NCBI GenBank assembly: GCA_013397455.1
Contig: VYZB01000335.1
Location: forward strand, 2,480-66,479
Length of the DNA: 64,000 nucleotides
Direction: 5' to 3'
DNA from: Crotophaga sulcirostris
Taxonomy: Eukaryota > Chordata > Aves > Cuculiformes > Crotophagidae
Positions 10,079 to 21,322 of the stretch are shown in pieces (position 1 is the stretch's first letter; each line of letters begins with the position of its first letter). The notes under the pieces are model-generated. The model did not search any database, was not told the origin of the DNA, and saw only the letters and a list, made by a program, of their open reading frames with translations. A program made the position numbers and the translations under genes.

Positions 10079-10262
10079 CGTGCAATGATGCGCTTCTCAG
10101 AGTTGGAGATGAAAGAGAGAGAAGGCCAAACAGCTACCAAAGACTCAGAGGTCTGCAGATTCAGCCAGGCAGACTGGGAAAACTTGAAAGGAAACAGTGA
10201 AAAGAAGCCAAAGTCTGTTGCTCTGGAAGATGCCATTGCTGACCAAAATGACAATGACAGAT
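10079..10262 (+). CDS. BCOR: BCOR coding exon 6 (residues 1016-1076 plus part of 1077)
   Basis: The exon encodes [16 protein letters not shown] and continues with [19 protein letters not shown], then [20 protein letters not shown]. This is highly similar to human BCOR ([16 protein letters not shown], then KDSEMCKFSPADWERLKG). The acceptor is CTTTCTAG|. The donor AGAT|GTAAGC leaves one nucleotide (T) of the Cys1077 codon. The segment is charged and probably partly helical; I know of no domain name for it. Confidence 0.95.
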
Positions 10263-11216
10263 GTAAGCAAATTTAGATGGCTTTCTGAAGCGTGTATGTG
10301 TCTATATGCCGCGGCAGCTTGTAGCAAATCTGCGCAGGCAATGTAATCTTTGTGTTGTCGTGGTGTTGCTGGTTAAAGTCACTGACCTCATCCTCTGCAG
10401 GTATGGAGCTGCCACGACTGGTGCTCTCCGTGCTTGTTTTGGGGTCTGCGAGTTACTGGTTATGGTTGTGCCTGCTTGTCAGGAGATAGTTAACTGTCAC
10501 CCAAAGTTACTGTCTTTAAGAGATCGTCCATTTAATTGATGAAGAGCCACATGAACCAGTGAAAGCAAAGGTCTAAGGTTATGTTTTAAATGCAGAAAGG
10601 AGTTGGGGAAGAGTGAGAGGCAACAAGGAGTTCAACTTCCCGAAGGTGCTGTAGCACTGGGAAAAGACAATATTGCAGCTTCCAGGCAAAGCAAGGATGG
10701 AGGAAAGAAGGGTGATGGGAGAGCAGGAAAGGATGTGATCTGCCAGGCTGGTTTATCCGTAAAACTGGTTGTAAAACTCCAAACGATGGGAAGCTAGTTT
10801 GCCTGGTGACTTCTTGCTGCAGTGGCCCGGGGAGTGTATGTAGCTGCCTAGGTCCTTGCAAGCAGGCAGGGGCCTGCGAAATTCCCCATGGGGCTGGCTG
10901 CTCCCTCTAAGCTATGGCAAGGTGTTAGAGGACTGTGGAAAATGCCTGCTATCAACATTGTCCTAAAAGTCAGATAAACTTAAAAATAAATCAATAAACA
11001 AGTGGTATTAGGGGATTTTTTTGCTGTATACAAGAAAAATCCCTGCTCTGGCTAAGCATATGGCTTCCATTGATTTCCCAGTTTTTGTTCTTTTACCTGT
11101 ATAATTAAGGAATGGATCAGTTCTTCCTGCTGCTACTTTGTTTTTAACAACTCTGGAAAAAAAATCTACGCTGAAAGTATTGCAAAACAAGAGGAAGCAC
11201 ACTGCAAACTGCATTT

Positions 11217-11275
11217 TGTGCGTGTATGTGTGTGTGTCGGGGGTGTGTGTGTATGTGTGTGTGCGTGCACTGTGT
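11217..11275. repeat. (TG)n microsatellite, imperfect
   Basis: TG dinucleotides interrupted by a CGGGGG block and CG/TA variants. Confidence 0.85.
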
Positions 11276-14200
11276 AACTCGGTGGTTAAGTGTGCTGTTC
11301 CGTAGGTGGAGATTCATGAGTAGGGCAAGTAGAAAATTTCATTCAGGCAATTTAATAACTTTGAATTATTGTTCTGGTCTTTGGTTAATGCTTTTGGCAG
11401 AGAGCATGCTGGTCAATCGTACTTGCTCGGTTACTCACCTAAATCAAGTTACTGTGGTATCGCTGTTGCTGAAATAACAACCTCAACAAAAATCACCCTG
11501 GCAAAATAAGCAAGGGAAAGTTTTAATTGAGAAAGTGGGAGAAGCTACCAAGGTGGGGAGAAGGAAGGCTGAGGCCCTGGAAGCTGAGCAGGCTTTCCCT
11601 CTCCAAGCTATATTGAGGCAGCTTTGGGGAGGAAGGCTCCGCTGCTTTTGCAGTCCCCATGCTAAAGCCAAGAGCCCAGCAGGCTGCCACCCGGGCTCTC
11701 CCCCTTGCTTTTCAAAGGGCTCGGGGTGCCCTGGTGACGTCCTCTGCTGAATCCCACTTTGGGTGTGCTGGAAAGCATAAAGAGCAGTAGCAGCAGCGGG
11801 GTCCTGGCAGCTTGCTCTGTCAGCAGGGCAAGATGGGTTGGGGGGCAGGATGGTGGTCTGCAGGATCAGGGATGAGCGGATGGGAGTAAGGGAGCACCTG
11901 CCTGGGAGTGTGGAGCATGCTGCTTGGGGGTTGTGAGGAGGAAGAGCGTTAGAGTTTCATCATTTGCTGAAACACACCCCCTCCCATCCTTGCAAGAGGC
12001 TGATGATATGGTGCGTCTTTAAATTCATCATTTAGTGAGGTCTCTGGCACTTGAATCTGCTGGCTAAAATGTTTTTGAGACTATTAAATAACTGTTGGAA
12101 GCAGGGAAATTATGTTCAGTCTTATGTTAGTTCGTTCCTCTCCTTTTCTAATTAGCTCTGACTTAAAAGGCTATTTCAGAGTTTGACCAAATGTCTATAA
12201 AAGCACAGATCTGTTCTGCTGAGAAAGTTCCTCTTCTGTGTGCCCGCCTGTACAGCAGCGAATACTTAACGGTACAGATTCAGGTCTTGGTAAAAGTTTT
12301 TTATTGTGGTGGTTCACCTCCTGCCCCTCGAGATAGCAGCTGATATATCAGGAAGGCGAGTTTCACACTTCTTAAATGCCTGTAGTGTAGTGGCTTGGGC
12401 TCTGGTGGGGCGTGAGCCAGCAGCAGTCTTGATGCATTTCTTGCCAAGCAACCAGCAAAGGGACGATGTGCCCTGCCTGCTCTTCCCCTTCATTTATCAC
12501 CAGTGAGGGCAGGGGCTGCTTCTCTCTTGCCTTCCCTTTCCCTTCAGTTTCTCACTATGCTGTTGGTGCGTTTGGCTTTAAAGCTCTTGAACAGGAACCA
12601 GCTGATGGCTTGCAACCTCTTCTGTTTTCTTTTCTGCCTCCTGCAAAGCTATCTTGTTGCTGAAGAGATGTTTCACCTTGTTTTACCTAACATTTGTCCA
12701 GCGCTGGCTCAAAGCAAAGCGGCGTGCGTTTACATGTGCGAGCGGGGAATTTAGGAGCAAAACTGGTGAGCTGTTAGGCGCGACCCCCGCCTCGAGCACT
12801 TCACCTGCCCGGTGTTGGCAGGGAAGAGGAAAACCACAACCGAAACTGTGATTGTGGCCCGGAGCTGGCTCGCAGGGCTCCTCTGCTGCTGCCTCGCTGC
12901 GGCTGCAGCCGTGCCTGCCGTGCAGCGCAGGAGCTGACTGGGGCTCTAGCAGCTGCTTGCCCCCTCAGCTCCTCTAAATCTACCAGTGTGAAGACAATAA
13001 CAACAAAAGGCTAAATAACACAGGCAAGTGATGCTTACAGAGGCGTCTGATAGGATGGAAACCCCTTTTTTAAGCTTGACCCGGTACTTGCTCATTTTCA
13101 TACTTTTGTAGCATATGTATGGACTTTTTTTTGAAGCAAGCAAAGGCACAATATCCGATTCCTTGAACTTTTCCTCTGACTTGGCGGTGCATGGCTTTCC
13201 CATACCAAGAGCCTTCTTAGGCTTCACCATGCCTTCTAGAGAAGGGTAGAAGAGGTGGTTTGTTTTTTTTTTTTAAAAAGGCCCGATTTAAGGGAGGTGG
13301 CTGTGTTAACTAATTAATGAGTAATTAAAGCTAAGGAGTAAAGAAGTACTTTAATTCTCTCCCATCTCCTTTAGGTTTTGCTGGGTGTTCAGAGAGCAGC
13401 CGTGAAGCTGCTTTGTTGCCAAGGTGACTTGTAAATGTTGCTGAGGCGATGCTGCTCCGGTGCATTTCCATAGCACAAACATGATAAATTATGGGATGCA
13501 TATGTCATGAGTCATAGGATTGTTCAGAGATCAAGTGATTTAAGCTGTTGGCACGGACACACGCATCAATACGGGCATGTGATGATAGCATGTCGGTTCG
13601 TAACAAAGCTCTTCTAGCAGTATTGAAAAACCATACCCAAGTGCGAAAGATTGAATAAATTCTATAAGCTTGATCGAGGAGCATAGTTAGCCGTTTATCT
13701 AGCATTATAGATAAAAAGCTATTGAAACCTTGGCTGGGAAAAATAAAACCCAGTACGTTAAAAATGATCTTAAGGCATGAGGTCATGGGGAAAAAGTTAG
13801 AGCAGTTTCTCTGTGTGAAAATAAATGGTGTAATGTGCCGAAGCCTTCAGAGCTGGTCTTTGACATCAGAGAGAGGTGCTGGTGTCCCTTTGCATGGTAA
13901 TCCCCTGCTTTGCTTTTCTCGCTGGGCTGTGTGTGTACCCGAACAAATGAAAGATGGAGACAGTAAACATGTCCTTTGCCCTGGTCAGTTATTACCTTCC
14001 TGCAACAGGACATAGTGCAAAAAGAAAAACAAAGGGAAAAAAACCAGAAGTCTGTGCAGGGAGAATGGTGGATGCTTGTTTTTGTGGTGTGGTGAGCTTG
14101 AGCAGAAGGAAACAAATGTGGAAAGCTCCCAAGCCAGAGGTACTTGGAGGAAAGAATATCAGCTGGGTTCCCTATGCTCATTGGGATACTCAGAATGGGA

Positions 14201-16530
14201 TACTGAAGGTGACTTACGGAATTTCTTACTGTTGTTGTGATATCCATGCTGAATAGTGGGTTTTAGCATTTGGATAGTCATTACCCTGCTCGGATGAATA
14301 AAGAGTGTCTTGCATAAGTGAGTGCAATGAGGCGTTGCTCCAGGGAAGAGGAAAGGCTGTTTTTAGCTGCCATGTTATTTGAACAAAAGAATTGCAGCTT
14401 AAACACTAAGATGTGTTTCCTTCTTTGCATCGCATGAGAGGACCTGGTCTCAAGCAGCTGACAGCAACAGGAAGATGGAAAAACAAAGGAAACTTTTTTT
14501 GGGGCAGCACGTTTGTGTGTGCATGTAAGTGTTTCTTGTGAGTTTGTAACCCATGCACTAAGGAGATAATACTGCTTCAGGCAGAAACCATATGGAAGGA
14601 AGCATCTTCTCAATTCTTCCTTGTTTCCAGTTGGGTGGGACAATGAGAAATGGTTTGAGTTGTTGGTGCTGGTTCTCACTGGTGTGAGACTGACAAATGC
14701 TGGAGGCTTGAGGAAGGAACACGTTTAAGAGTTTAATCTTCTTACTCATAGAGGTGTGTTGCTATGAGAACTCAGCATTTGTCCTGTGTTTCTGGCTACC
14801 TCATCACTGTTTGAATAATGGTAATATGAAAACTCCAACTATTTTGTTGTTGATTTCTTCCTCAGGCAGAGAAAAGGATGTTGTATATCTGTGGCAAGGG
14901 GGAACAAAAGCAAATAAATTCTCCATGTCCTTGTTGGGCATGGAAGATATGCTTATGTTGCTGTGCCTCGTGTTGACATTTATATTTTAATTTGGGGAGA
15001 CATTGCATCTGATCTGGGTTGTTTGCAAAACAGTTCGAGGACAGAGTGGAATCCAGTGGTGAAATATTAATAGAACCTGCGCTCTGTGAGGCGGTTGCTG
15101 CTGTGCCAAGGGGAAAAACCTCTGGGCATGCGACGTGTCCGTGCAGGCTGCGTAGCGAGCCTGACAGCCTGTGGGTTATCGTGTGTCCCCAACAGCGGGT
15201 GACCTTTGTTCTTTCGCGGTAAAAATCCGGCTGTAGAAGAGGCGGGGGCAGCGTCGGCAGCGAAGCAGATAGGCAAGGACGTGTCCTGCGCGGCTCCCCG
15301 GCTTCCCTGTCACTGACCTCTCATGTTGATGCAGGATGATTACGCAACTGGGATTAACGTGCGGAGATGTCGCTCTTCTAATGGACTTAACCGCATCTAG
15401 CGGGTGTGCGGCAGGCAACCCTCGAGCGGGTTGTCTGCCTTGGTGGCCGAGGAGGTGGAGACCTTTGTCTCCCTCGGATGTGACCGAAGAGCGGAGGCAA
15501 AGGTGTCGCAGAGCTGCTGGCAGTGAGGGCTTTTTGGATGAACTTCAATAGATGTGTGCTGTTCCTCTTGGCACGTGGAGCTCTGGAGAAATGCCTATGG
15601 TGACGGGCTGTTAGTGAGGTTACAGCAAATGTCTTTCCTCTCCTTTTTATTATTTAGCACGGATGGTCTGAGTGAGCAGAGCTCGGCATTCCTGTGCTGA
15701 GCCCTCTTGCCAGATACAGAGGGAATTAATCTGCAGTGGGTTGCTTTCGCTGGTGGCAGGCTGGAATTAGCTTGCTGTTTCCTGCAAGCCCCAAAGATTA
15801 AGACCATCACCCCCCTGCCTACAGCCTGCTACTTCCTTTGACCCTGAAAAAGCTTCTCTGGGAATTGGTCAGGACGTGCCTGCCTTTTCTCAGACCAGAC
15901 AGTGTTAGGAGCAGGGAAGCTGTCCCAGTCTAATGACTCTCATTGTGAACTGTGGTGAGTAGTTCCTGGGATGGCTGGGGATGTGAAGGCTATAAACAGC
16001 AGGAGTGTGGCAGAGTGCCCTTACCTGATCCCTTTGGGGAAACTGAGTATATAAGTACAATGTTCCCTTATGCAAGGGAGGGAAATAGCAGATTGCATTA
16101 AAAATGTAAAATTAAATCCAATAGAAGCATCTCTAAAGTGATACTTAAAATGTGGCTGGTCCAGCATCTTTTATGCTGTGTGAAACAACTGTGGGGGCTG
16201 TTGGTGTGGGTACCAGGTACAGCTCTTGGGCAGCATCGTCATCCCAGATGTGCAAGCGTGGGGTGATGCCAGATTCATTCTGATTTGGGGGGACACTGGT
16301 GATTTAGAGGCACAGTTGTAGTAACCTGAGATATATGTTTTCTGGAACATGTTAACATTGCTGGCTGAAAGAAGTGTGAGAAACTGCATTTTAAAGTCTT
16401 GAAGGGAGCAGGTGTTGGCCAGACGGCCTTGTGGAGGCGAGCATCGCCAAATAGCAGAAGGACCTGAATGTCCTGCTCACCTGGAAAAAGTCAACTTTTG
16501 TTTTGTTTTTTCTTGACAAAATATCTTTAA

Positions 16531-18360
16531 ATCGTAGAGTCATGGACTATCAGGTTGGAAGGGACCTCAAGGTTTGTCTGGTCCAGCTTTTCTTGGCAAA
16601 AGCACGGTCTGGACAAGATGGCCCAGCGCCTTGTCCAGCTGAATCTTAGAAGTGTCCAGTGTTGGGGAATCCACGAATTCCCTGTGGCGATTATTCCAGT
16701 GAGTGATTGTTCTCATTGTAAAAATTTTTCCTCTTGTGTCCAGTTGGAATCTTCCCAGGAGTAATGTGTACCCATTACCCCTCATTTTCTCCATGTGACT
16801 CCTTGTGAAAACGGAGTGTCCCTCTTTTTTGTAACCACCCTTTAAATACTGGAACATGGTGAGAAGGTCTTCCCTAAGTCTTCTTTTCTCAAGGCTGAAC
16901 AAATCCAGTTCTTTCTGCTTTTCCTTATATGGCAGGCTTCCTTCTATCTTTATTGAACTTCATAAGGTTCTTGTTAACTCATTCTTCCAGCCTTTCAGTC
17001 CAGTTCTTCTTGCAGGGTGGCTTTCACTTCCGAAGTGTCCACTTCCCCACTCCGTTTGGTATCAGAGGCAAACTTCATCAGGGTACACTTGATCCCATCT
17101 TACAGATCACTTATGAAGATTAATTAAACAATGTTGGGTCAGATATTGATCCCTGGGAAGAATTCACTTGTGACAGGTGGCCAGTTTGAAAAGGACTTAT
17201 TTACTGCCAGCCTCTGGGTGTGGCTGGTCACCCAGTTCCCCACCACACAGATCACTTCTCTAGACCATAACTTATTAGTCTCCCTAGGAGGAGGCTGTGG
17301 GAAACTGTATCAAAAACCTTGGAGAAATCAAGGCAGATAATGCCCAGCGCTCATTCCACGTCAACCGAGCAGATTGCTTTGTTGTAGAAGGTGATCAGGT
17401 TTCTCAAACACAATTTGCCCTTGGTGAATCCATACTGGCTTTTCCCAATCACGTGCCTCATTTGGCTTGTGATAGCCCCCAGGAGGATTTGTGCCATACG
17501 TTTCCCAGGGACTGAAGTAAGACTGATGGGCCTGTAATTTCCTGGATCCTCCTTTAAGCCCTTCTTGTAGATGGAGGTGATATTAGCCTTCTACAGCCTT
17601 CTCTGATCTCCAGAACTTCTCAGAGATCACGGAGGGTGGCCTTGCAACAATATCAGCCAGCTCTCTTAGCACCCTTGGGTGGATGTTGTCAGGGGCTATC
17701 GATTTGTAGGAGTCAAGCTCCTGTAATAGTTTGCATACCAGCTCTTCCTTCACTGACGGCGGGTCTGGGTTTGCATCAACCTGAGCTTTTGTCTCCAAGG
17801 CCTGGGGCCCAACAGTGCACTGGTAAAAGCAGAGGTGAAGAAAGTGTTGAGAACCTCTGCCTTTTCAGTGTTGGTGCCTAATTCACCCCTTTATTTAATA
17901 GCAGACCAATATTCTTTCTATTTCTGCTTGTTGTTTACATGTAAGAACCACCCTTATAGTTTTTGACATCTCTGGCCAATTTGTATTCAACCTGAGCTTT
18001 TGGTTTTCTAACACTGGCAATGTCCTTGTAGTTCTCAACAGGTATCTGTCCACTTATCCATCTCTGGTGTGCTTCTCTTTTGATTTTGAGCAGACTCGGA
18101 AACTCATATTTAGGCTTAAGGGGGTCTCTTGCTCCACCTGCTTCCCCTACCTTTAAAGAGGAAGAACTGTTATTGTGCTTCCAGGAGAATGTTCTTTAAA
18201 AACTCCCAGCACTTGTTATCTCCCTTATCCTCTGTGGAAGCTTCCCCTGGAATCTCTCCCAACTGAGCTCTGAGAGAGCTGAAGTTTGCTCTTCTAAAAT
18301 CTGCTGTTTTATAAAGCAGCCCTGCAGGCAGGTTCCCTGACAAACAGCGTAAAAACGATG
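16531..18360 (-). mobile_element. CR1 LINE, 5'-truncated, antisense to BCOR
   Basis: Read on the minus strand this is a CR1 non-LTR retrotransposon. The 3' end lies at about 16531 (GGTTGGAAGGGACCTCAAGG and the usual downstream text about spared sequence), and the 5' part extends to about 18360. Broken pieces of the reverse-transcriptase ORF are legible: [14 protein letters not shown] at about 17620-17670 and RRANFSSLRAQLGEIPGE near 18235-18300. The second piece corresponds to the region between endonuclease and RT in intact CR1 proteins, so the endonuclease half is missing. Several frame changes and stops show an old, dead copy. The 5' limit is approximate. Confidence 0.88.
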
Positions 18361-19391
18361 CTGGGAGCTCTTCTGGTGCCCACAAACATCTCTAGAACCT
18401 TAGGTGCTACTTGGAGCCATTTCCAAGTTCTAGAGAGAAAAAAAATACAATTAGAGGGTTCACCCCTGCATCCCCGCCTTCTGTTACTGACAATGGGAGT
18501 CAAAAACATAAGGTGTTGGCAGAGTTGTAGGAAGGTGCTCTCAAGATAAGATGGGATGGAGTAGTCTGCACCCAGGGGCTGCCTGATGTGGTGAGTCTTG
18601 GAGGGCATAGGAGGAAAGAGGGGGCTGCAGGGGACCAACATATACCCTGGTGAGGTAGAAGAGCAGAAGCTGAAGGCCAGGCTGTACGAGGGAGGAGGCT
18701 TAGTAAGGCTGGGAAGGATCGGTGGGAGGGAAGGGAAACAGAGCTGTCAGGAGTCCAGGTAGGAAATCAGCAGATGTGATTGCAGGAAGGGAAGTGGGAG
18801 AAGGAAGGAAGGGCAAGGAGGAGGAAGAGGAATTCCTAAGGGACTGAGCTGTGGGGAAGTAAGACAGAGCATACAGACAGTTTGCTGGAAAGCGGCAGAT
18901 GTGCAGAAACAGTATCGTGGTCAGCCAGGAGGGCTAGAACGCATGGGAAAACCAACTTGCTTGTGGGAATTGTAAATAGGAAGCTGATTAACCGTGTTGC
19001 AGTCTGTACTGTGTGTCAGTCTGATCGTTCCTTGGCTGGTTTGGTTTAAACCCAAGAAAAAGTACCTGTTCAAGACGATGATTAAGTGCCATTTTAAGTC
19101 AAGCATCCATTTAAAATTGCTTAAGCAGTCTCTAAATTTGGAAAGAACAGTATTGGAGAGGCAAAGGTGAAGTTAGGGCAAGTGTGGCAATATAGATGTT
19201 TTGGGGCTAGTTTGTCAAACTAGTTTTAAGTAAGCTTTTCAAATGTCACCTGGTCACTGCTGCTGGAAATATTCCCTGAAAAAAAGTGTGGTCTTTCTTA
19301 AAAGGAGGTGACAAAGATGAGGAGATGTACAGTTGCTGGCTGATTACTTGAAGTGAGGAAGCCTTTTTATAACCTTGGATTCAAGTAGTGC

Positions 19392-19413
19392 TTTTTTTTT
19401 TTTTTTTTTTTTT
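19392..19413. repeat. Poly(T) tract, 22 nt
   Basis: An uninterrupted T run deep in the 9.8-kb BCOR intron, about 610 nt before exon 7. Confidence 0.9.
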
Positions 19414-20024
19414 GCAAAATATCACAACTGTTCCTAGTGGTATTCCTGTGTATGTGTGTGTGCGCTCTGTGTCCCATTTGTATCTCCAGAAGAAGGGATG
19501 AATGCTTTTAAGTCAGACTCTGCAATTTGATGTGAGAAGTTGGGGAAGGATTATGAATTAATGAAAGACTAAGACTTTATTATCATCAGAAGGTATTTTT
19601 GAAAAGAAAGCCATTGCAAAGTGAAGTTTGGATTCTTATATACCCACAGTTTTGGGGGGCAAGGTCACTTTCTGAAAAGGGTCTGTGCTTTCTATATCTA
19701 AAGATATTTCTTAATTTAAAAAAGCATATTGTGATGTTTCTATGGTTACAAGTATTGTGAATGTTGTATGTCTTAAAATGGTGTGAAAACAACACAAAGT
19801 ATTGTGCTTTTCTGGGGTTTGTACTTAGCTGTTGAGAAAACTGCTGCTTTTAGGCTGGCCAGAGGAGACTTATTCTGAAGTAAGATTTTGTGTTTATTTG
19901 TATGGCTCATAAACGATAAGCCATAGTGGAGATGACATTGAAGAGATCAGAAAGCATAGGTTTCTCACAGTGAATTGCTTTATATTTACTGGGCCTTGTG
20001 GTGTTTGGTTTTTTTTATTTGTAG

Positions 20025-20306
20025 GTAACTTTACTAGTACGGAAAACAACCAAGGTCACTTTCTTGAAACTCCAGAGGAAAAAGAGCTCTCAAATGAGAA
20101 ATGTTATTTAGAGAGACATTCTATATATGAAAAAGCGGAAGACCAGCCAACAGAAGATATTGGCCAACATCCATGTCCACGTCTGGACAGGAAGCGTAAA
20201 CACTCTGGTGAGAGAGTGCAAAATGATGGCAGCCAAAATGAAAACTTTGTGGATGAACTGCAGGATGAGCTTATGTCAAAAGCAAAAAAGAAGAAGACCT
20301 CCAAAG
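20025..20306 (+). CDS. BCOR: BCOR coding exon 7 (residues 1077-1170 plus part of 1171)
   Basis: The first two nucleotides complete Cys1077, followed by an acidic region (NFTSTENNQGHFLETPEEKE). The exon ends in a basic run of lysines (KAKKKKTSK). Human BCOR aligns through EDKDLPVEKYFVERQ, LRVDRKRK and LKAKRRRVSK, so the order of motifs is kept, but this is one of the least conserved parts of the protein. The DRKRK and KAKKKKTSK clusters are candidate nuclear localisation signals (inference). The donor is AAAG|GTAAGA. Confidence 0.92.
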
Positions 20307-20706
20307 GTAAGACAGCATTTTGCTTTGGTCTCTCTCAAGCAATGTCTTGTGAAAGGAACGTCCCTTTGGCTTAATGTGTTTCCATTTTTGAACTTGACAG
20401 TTACTAATGTGAGCACTGTCATTTCACTTAAAATTACATATATGTATATATATGTATGTATATATATGTGTATATATATATATATGTATATATAAAAATC
20501 TTGGCATATAAGGGTAAAGCACTAGTCATTGGACACTGTAGCCACAGCAGTGCAAGTTACTGTAGTGCATGTAACCCTTAATGAGCGAACATTTAAAATG
20601 CATAGTGTGGTGGTAAAGCTGAGACAATATGCCCCGAAAGTGAAATGTAGCTTTTGTTTTAAGTTGAGGGGGCTTTTTGATTAATTTTTAGTTATTTTTC
20701 CATTAG
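20307..20706 (+). other. BCOR: BCOR intron 7 (400 nt)
   Basis: A short intron that contains a TA/TG-rich microsatellite (20438-20494) and ends TTTCCATTAG. Nothing else is recognised. Confidence 0.85.
20438..20494. repeat. (TATG/TA)n microsatellite
   Basis: Interleaved TATATG and TATA units with no long clean core, in the short intron before BCOR exon 8. Confidence 0.85.
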
Positions 20707-21060
20707 ATGACTGGCCTGAGAGGGAAATGACAAACAATTCCTCTAACCACTTAGAAGAGCCCAGTTGTAATGAGGTGACCAACCTGAAGGTGTGCATTGA
20801 ATTAACAGGGCTCCATCCCAAAAAGCAGCGTCACCTGCAGCATCTTAGGGAACTATGGGAGCAGCAGGTGTCACCAGAGAGATCCCCGTCCGGCAAGTTG
20901 GGCCGGCAAAGCAGGAAAGATTTAGCTGAGGCTGTTCAGCCAGAGGCCACTGCAAAGGTCAAAGACTTCACAGAAGAAAGGCACACCAAGAAAAGGTCAG
21001 AGGCCAAAAGCAATAGAAGTTGGTCTGAAGAGTCCCTCAAAACAAGTGACAATGAACAAG
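20707..21060 (+). CDS. BCOR: BCOR coding exon 8 (residues 1171-1288 plus part of 1289), AF9-binding segment
   Basis: The exon begins by completing Asp1171 and reads [18 protein letters not shown], then [20 protein letters not shown]. The hydrophobic strand at residues 1196-1205 ([10 protein letters not shown], from 20781) corresponds to the part of human BCOR reported to bind the ANC1-homology domain of AF9/MLLT3. A heptad-like LRELWEQQ stretch follows, then a basic Ser/Lys-rich tail ending [15 protein letters not shown], nearly the same as human. The acceptor is CATTAG| and the donor CAAG|GTATGC. Confidence 0.95.
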
Positions 21061-21260
21061 GTATGCAGTGACTACTAGGGAAACCAGCCGGCTTTAGCAT
21101 TTACAGTGACGCATGCTGCCACCGATGTTAAGGAATTGTCGAGAACTTTTTTTTTTTTTAAAAAAAAACAATTATATATTTCTGTAGATGTCCATTTATA
21201 TAAGGACTGACACCTCCTCTTTAAGAGTTGCACTGTAGCTGATGAAGCTACAAGAAAATG

Positions 21261-21322
21261 TGTTCGTGTATGTGTGTAACTATGTGTTTGTGTGCGTGCG
21301 TGTGTGTGTGCGCACGCGTGTT
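21261..21322. repeat. (TG)n microsatellite with CG-containing variants
   Basis: Imperfect TG repeat that ends in TGCGCACGCGTG, a run of alternating purine-pyrimidine bases. Confidence 0.85.

Larger units (their letters stand above)
10263..20024 (+). other. BCOR: BCOR intron 6 (9.8 kb)
   Basis: The largest intron in the window. It contains a TG microsatellite (11217-11275), a 5'-truncated antisense CR1 element (about 16531-18360) and a 22-nt T run (19392-19413). The rest is non-repetitive intronic sequence with no ORF that resembles a known protein. It ends TTTTATTTGTAG before exon 7. Confidence 0.85.

Noticed and set aside
13783..14247. 154-codon minus-strand open frame in a BCOR intron
   Set aside because: No resemblance to a family and no promoter or splice signals; a chance open frame.
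17583..17798. Reverse-transcriptase-like open frame as a host gene
   Set aside because: It is a fragment of CR1 pol in a truncated, interrupted element.
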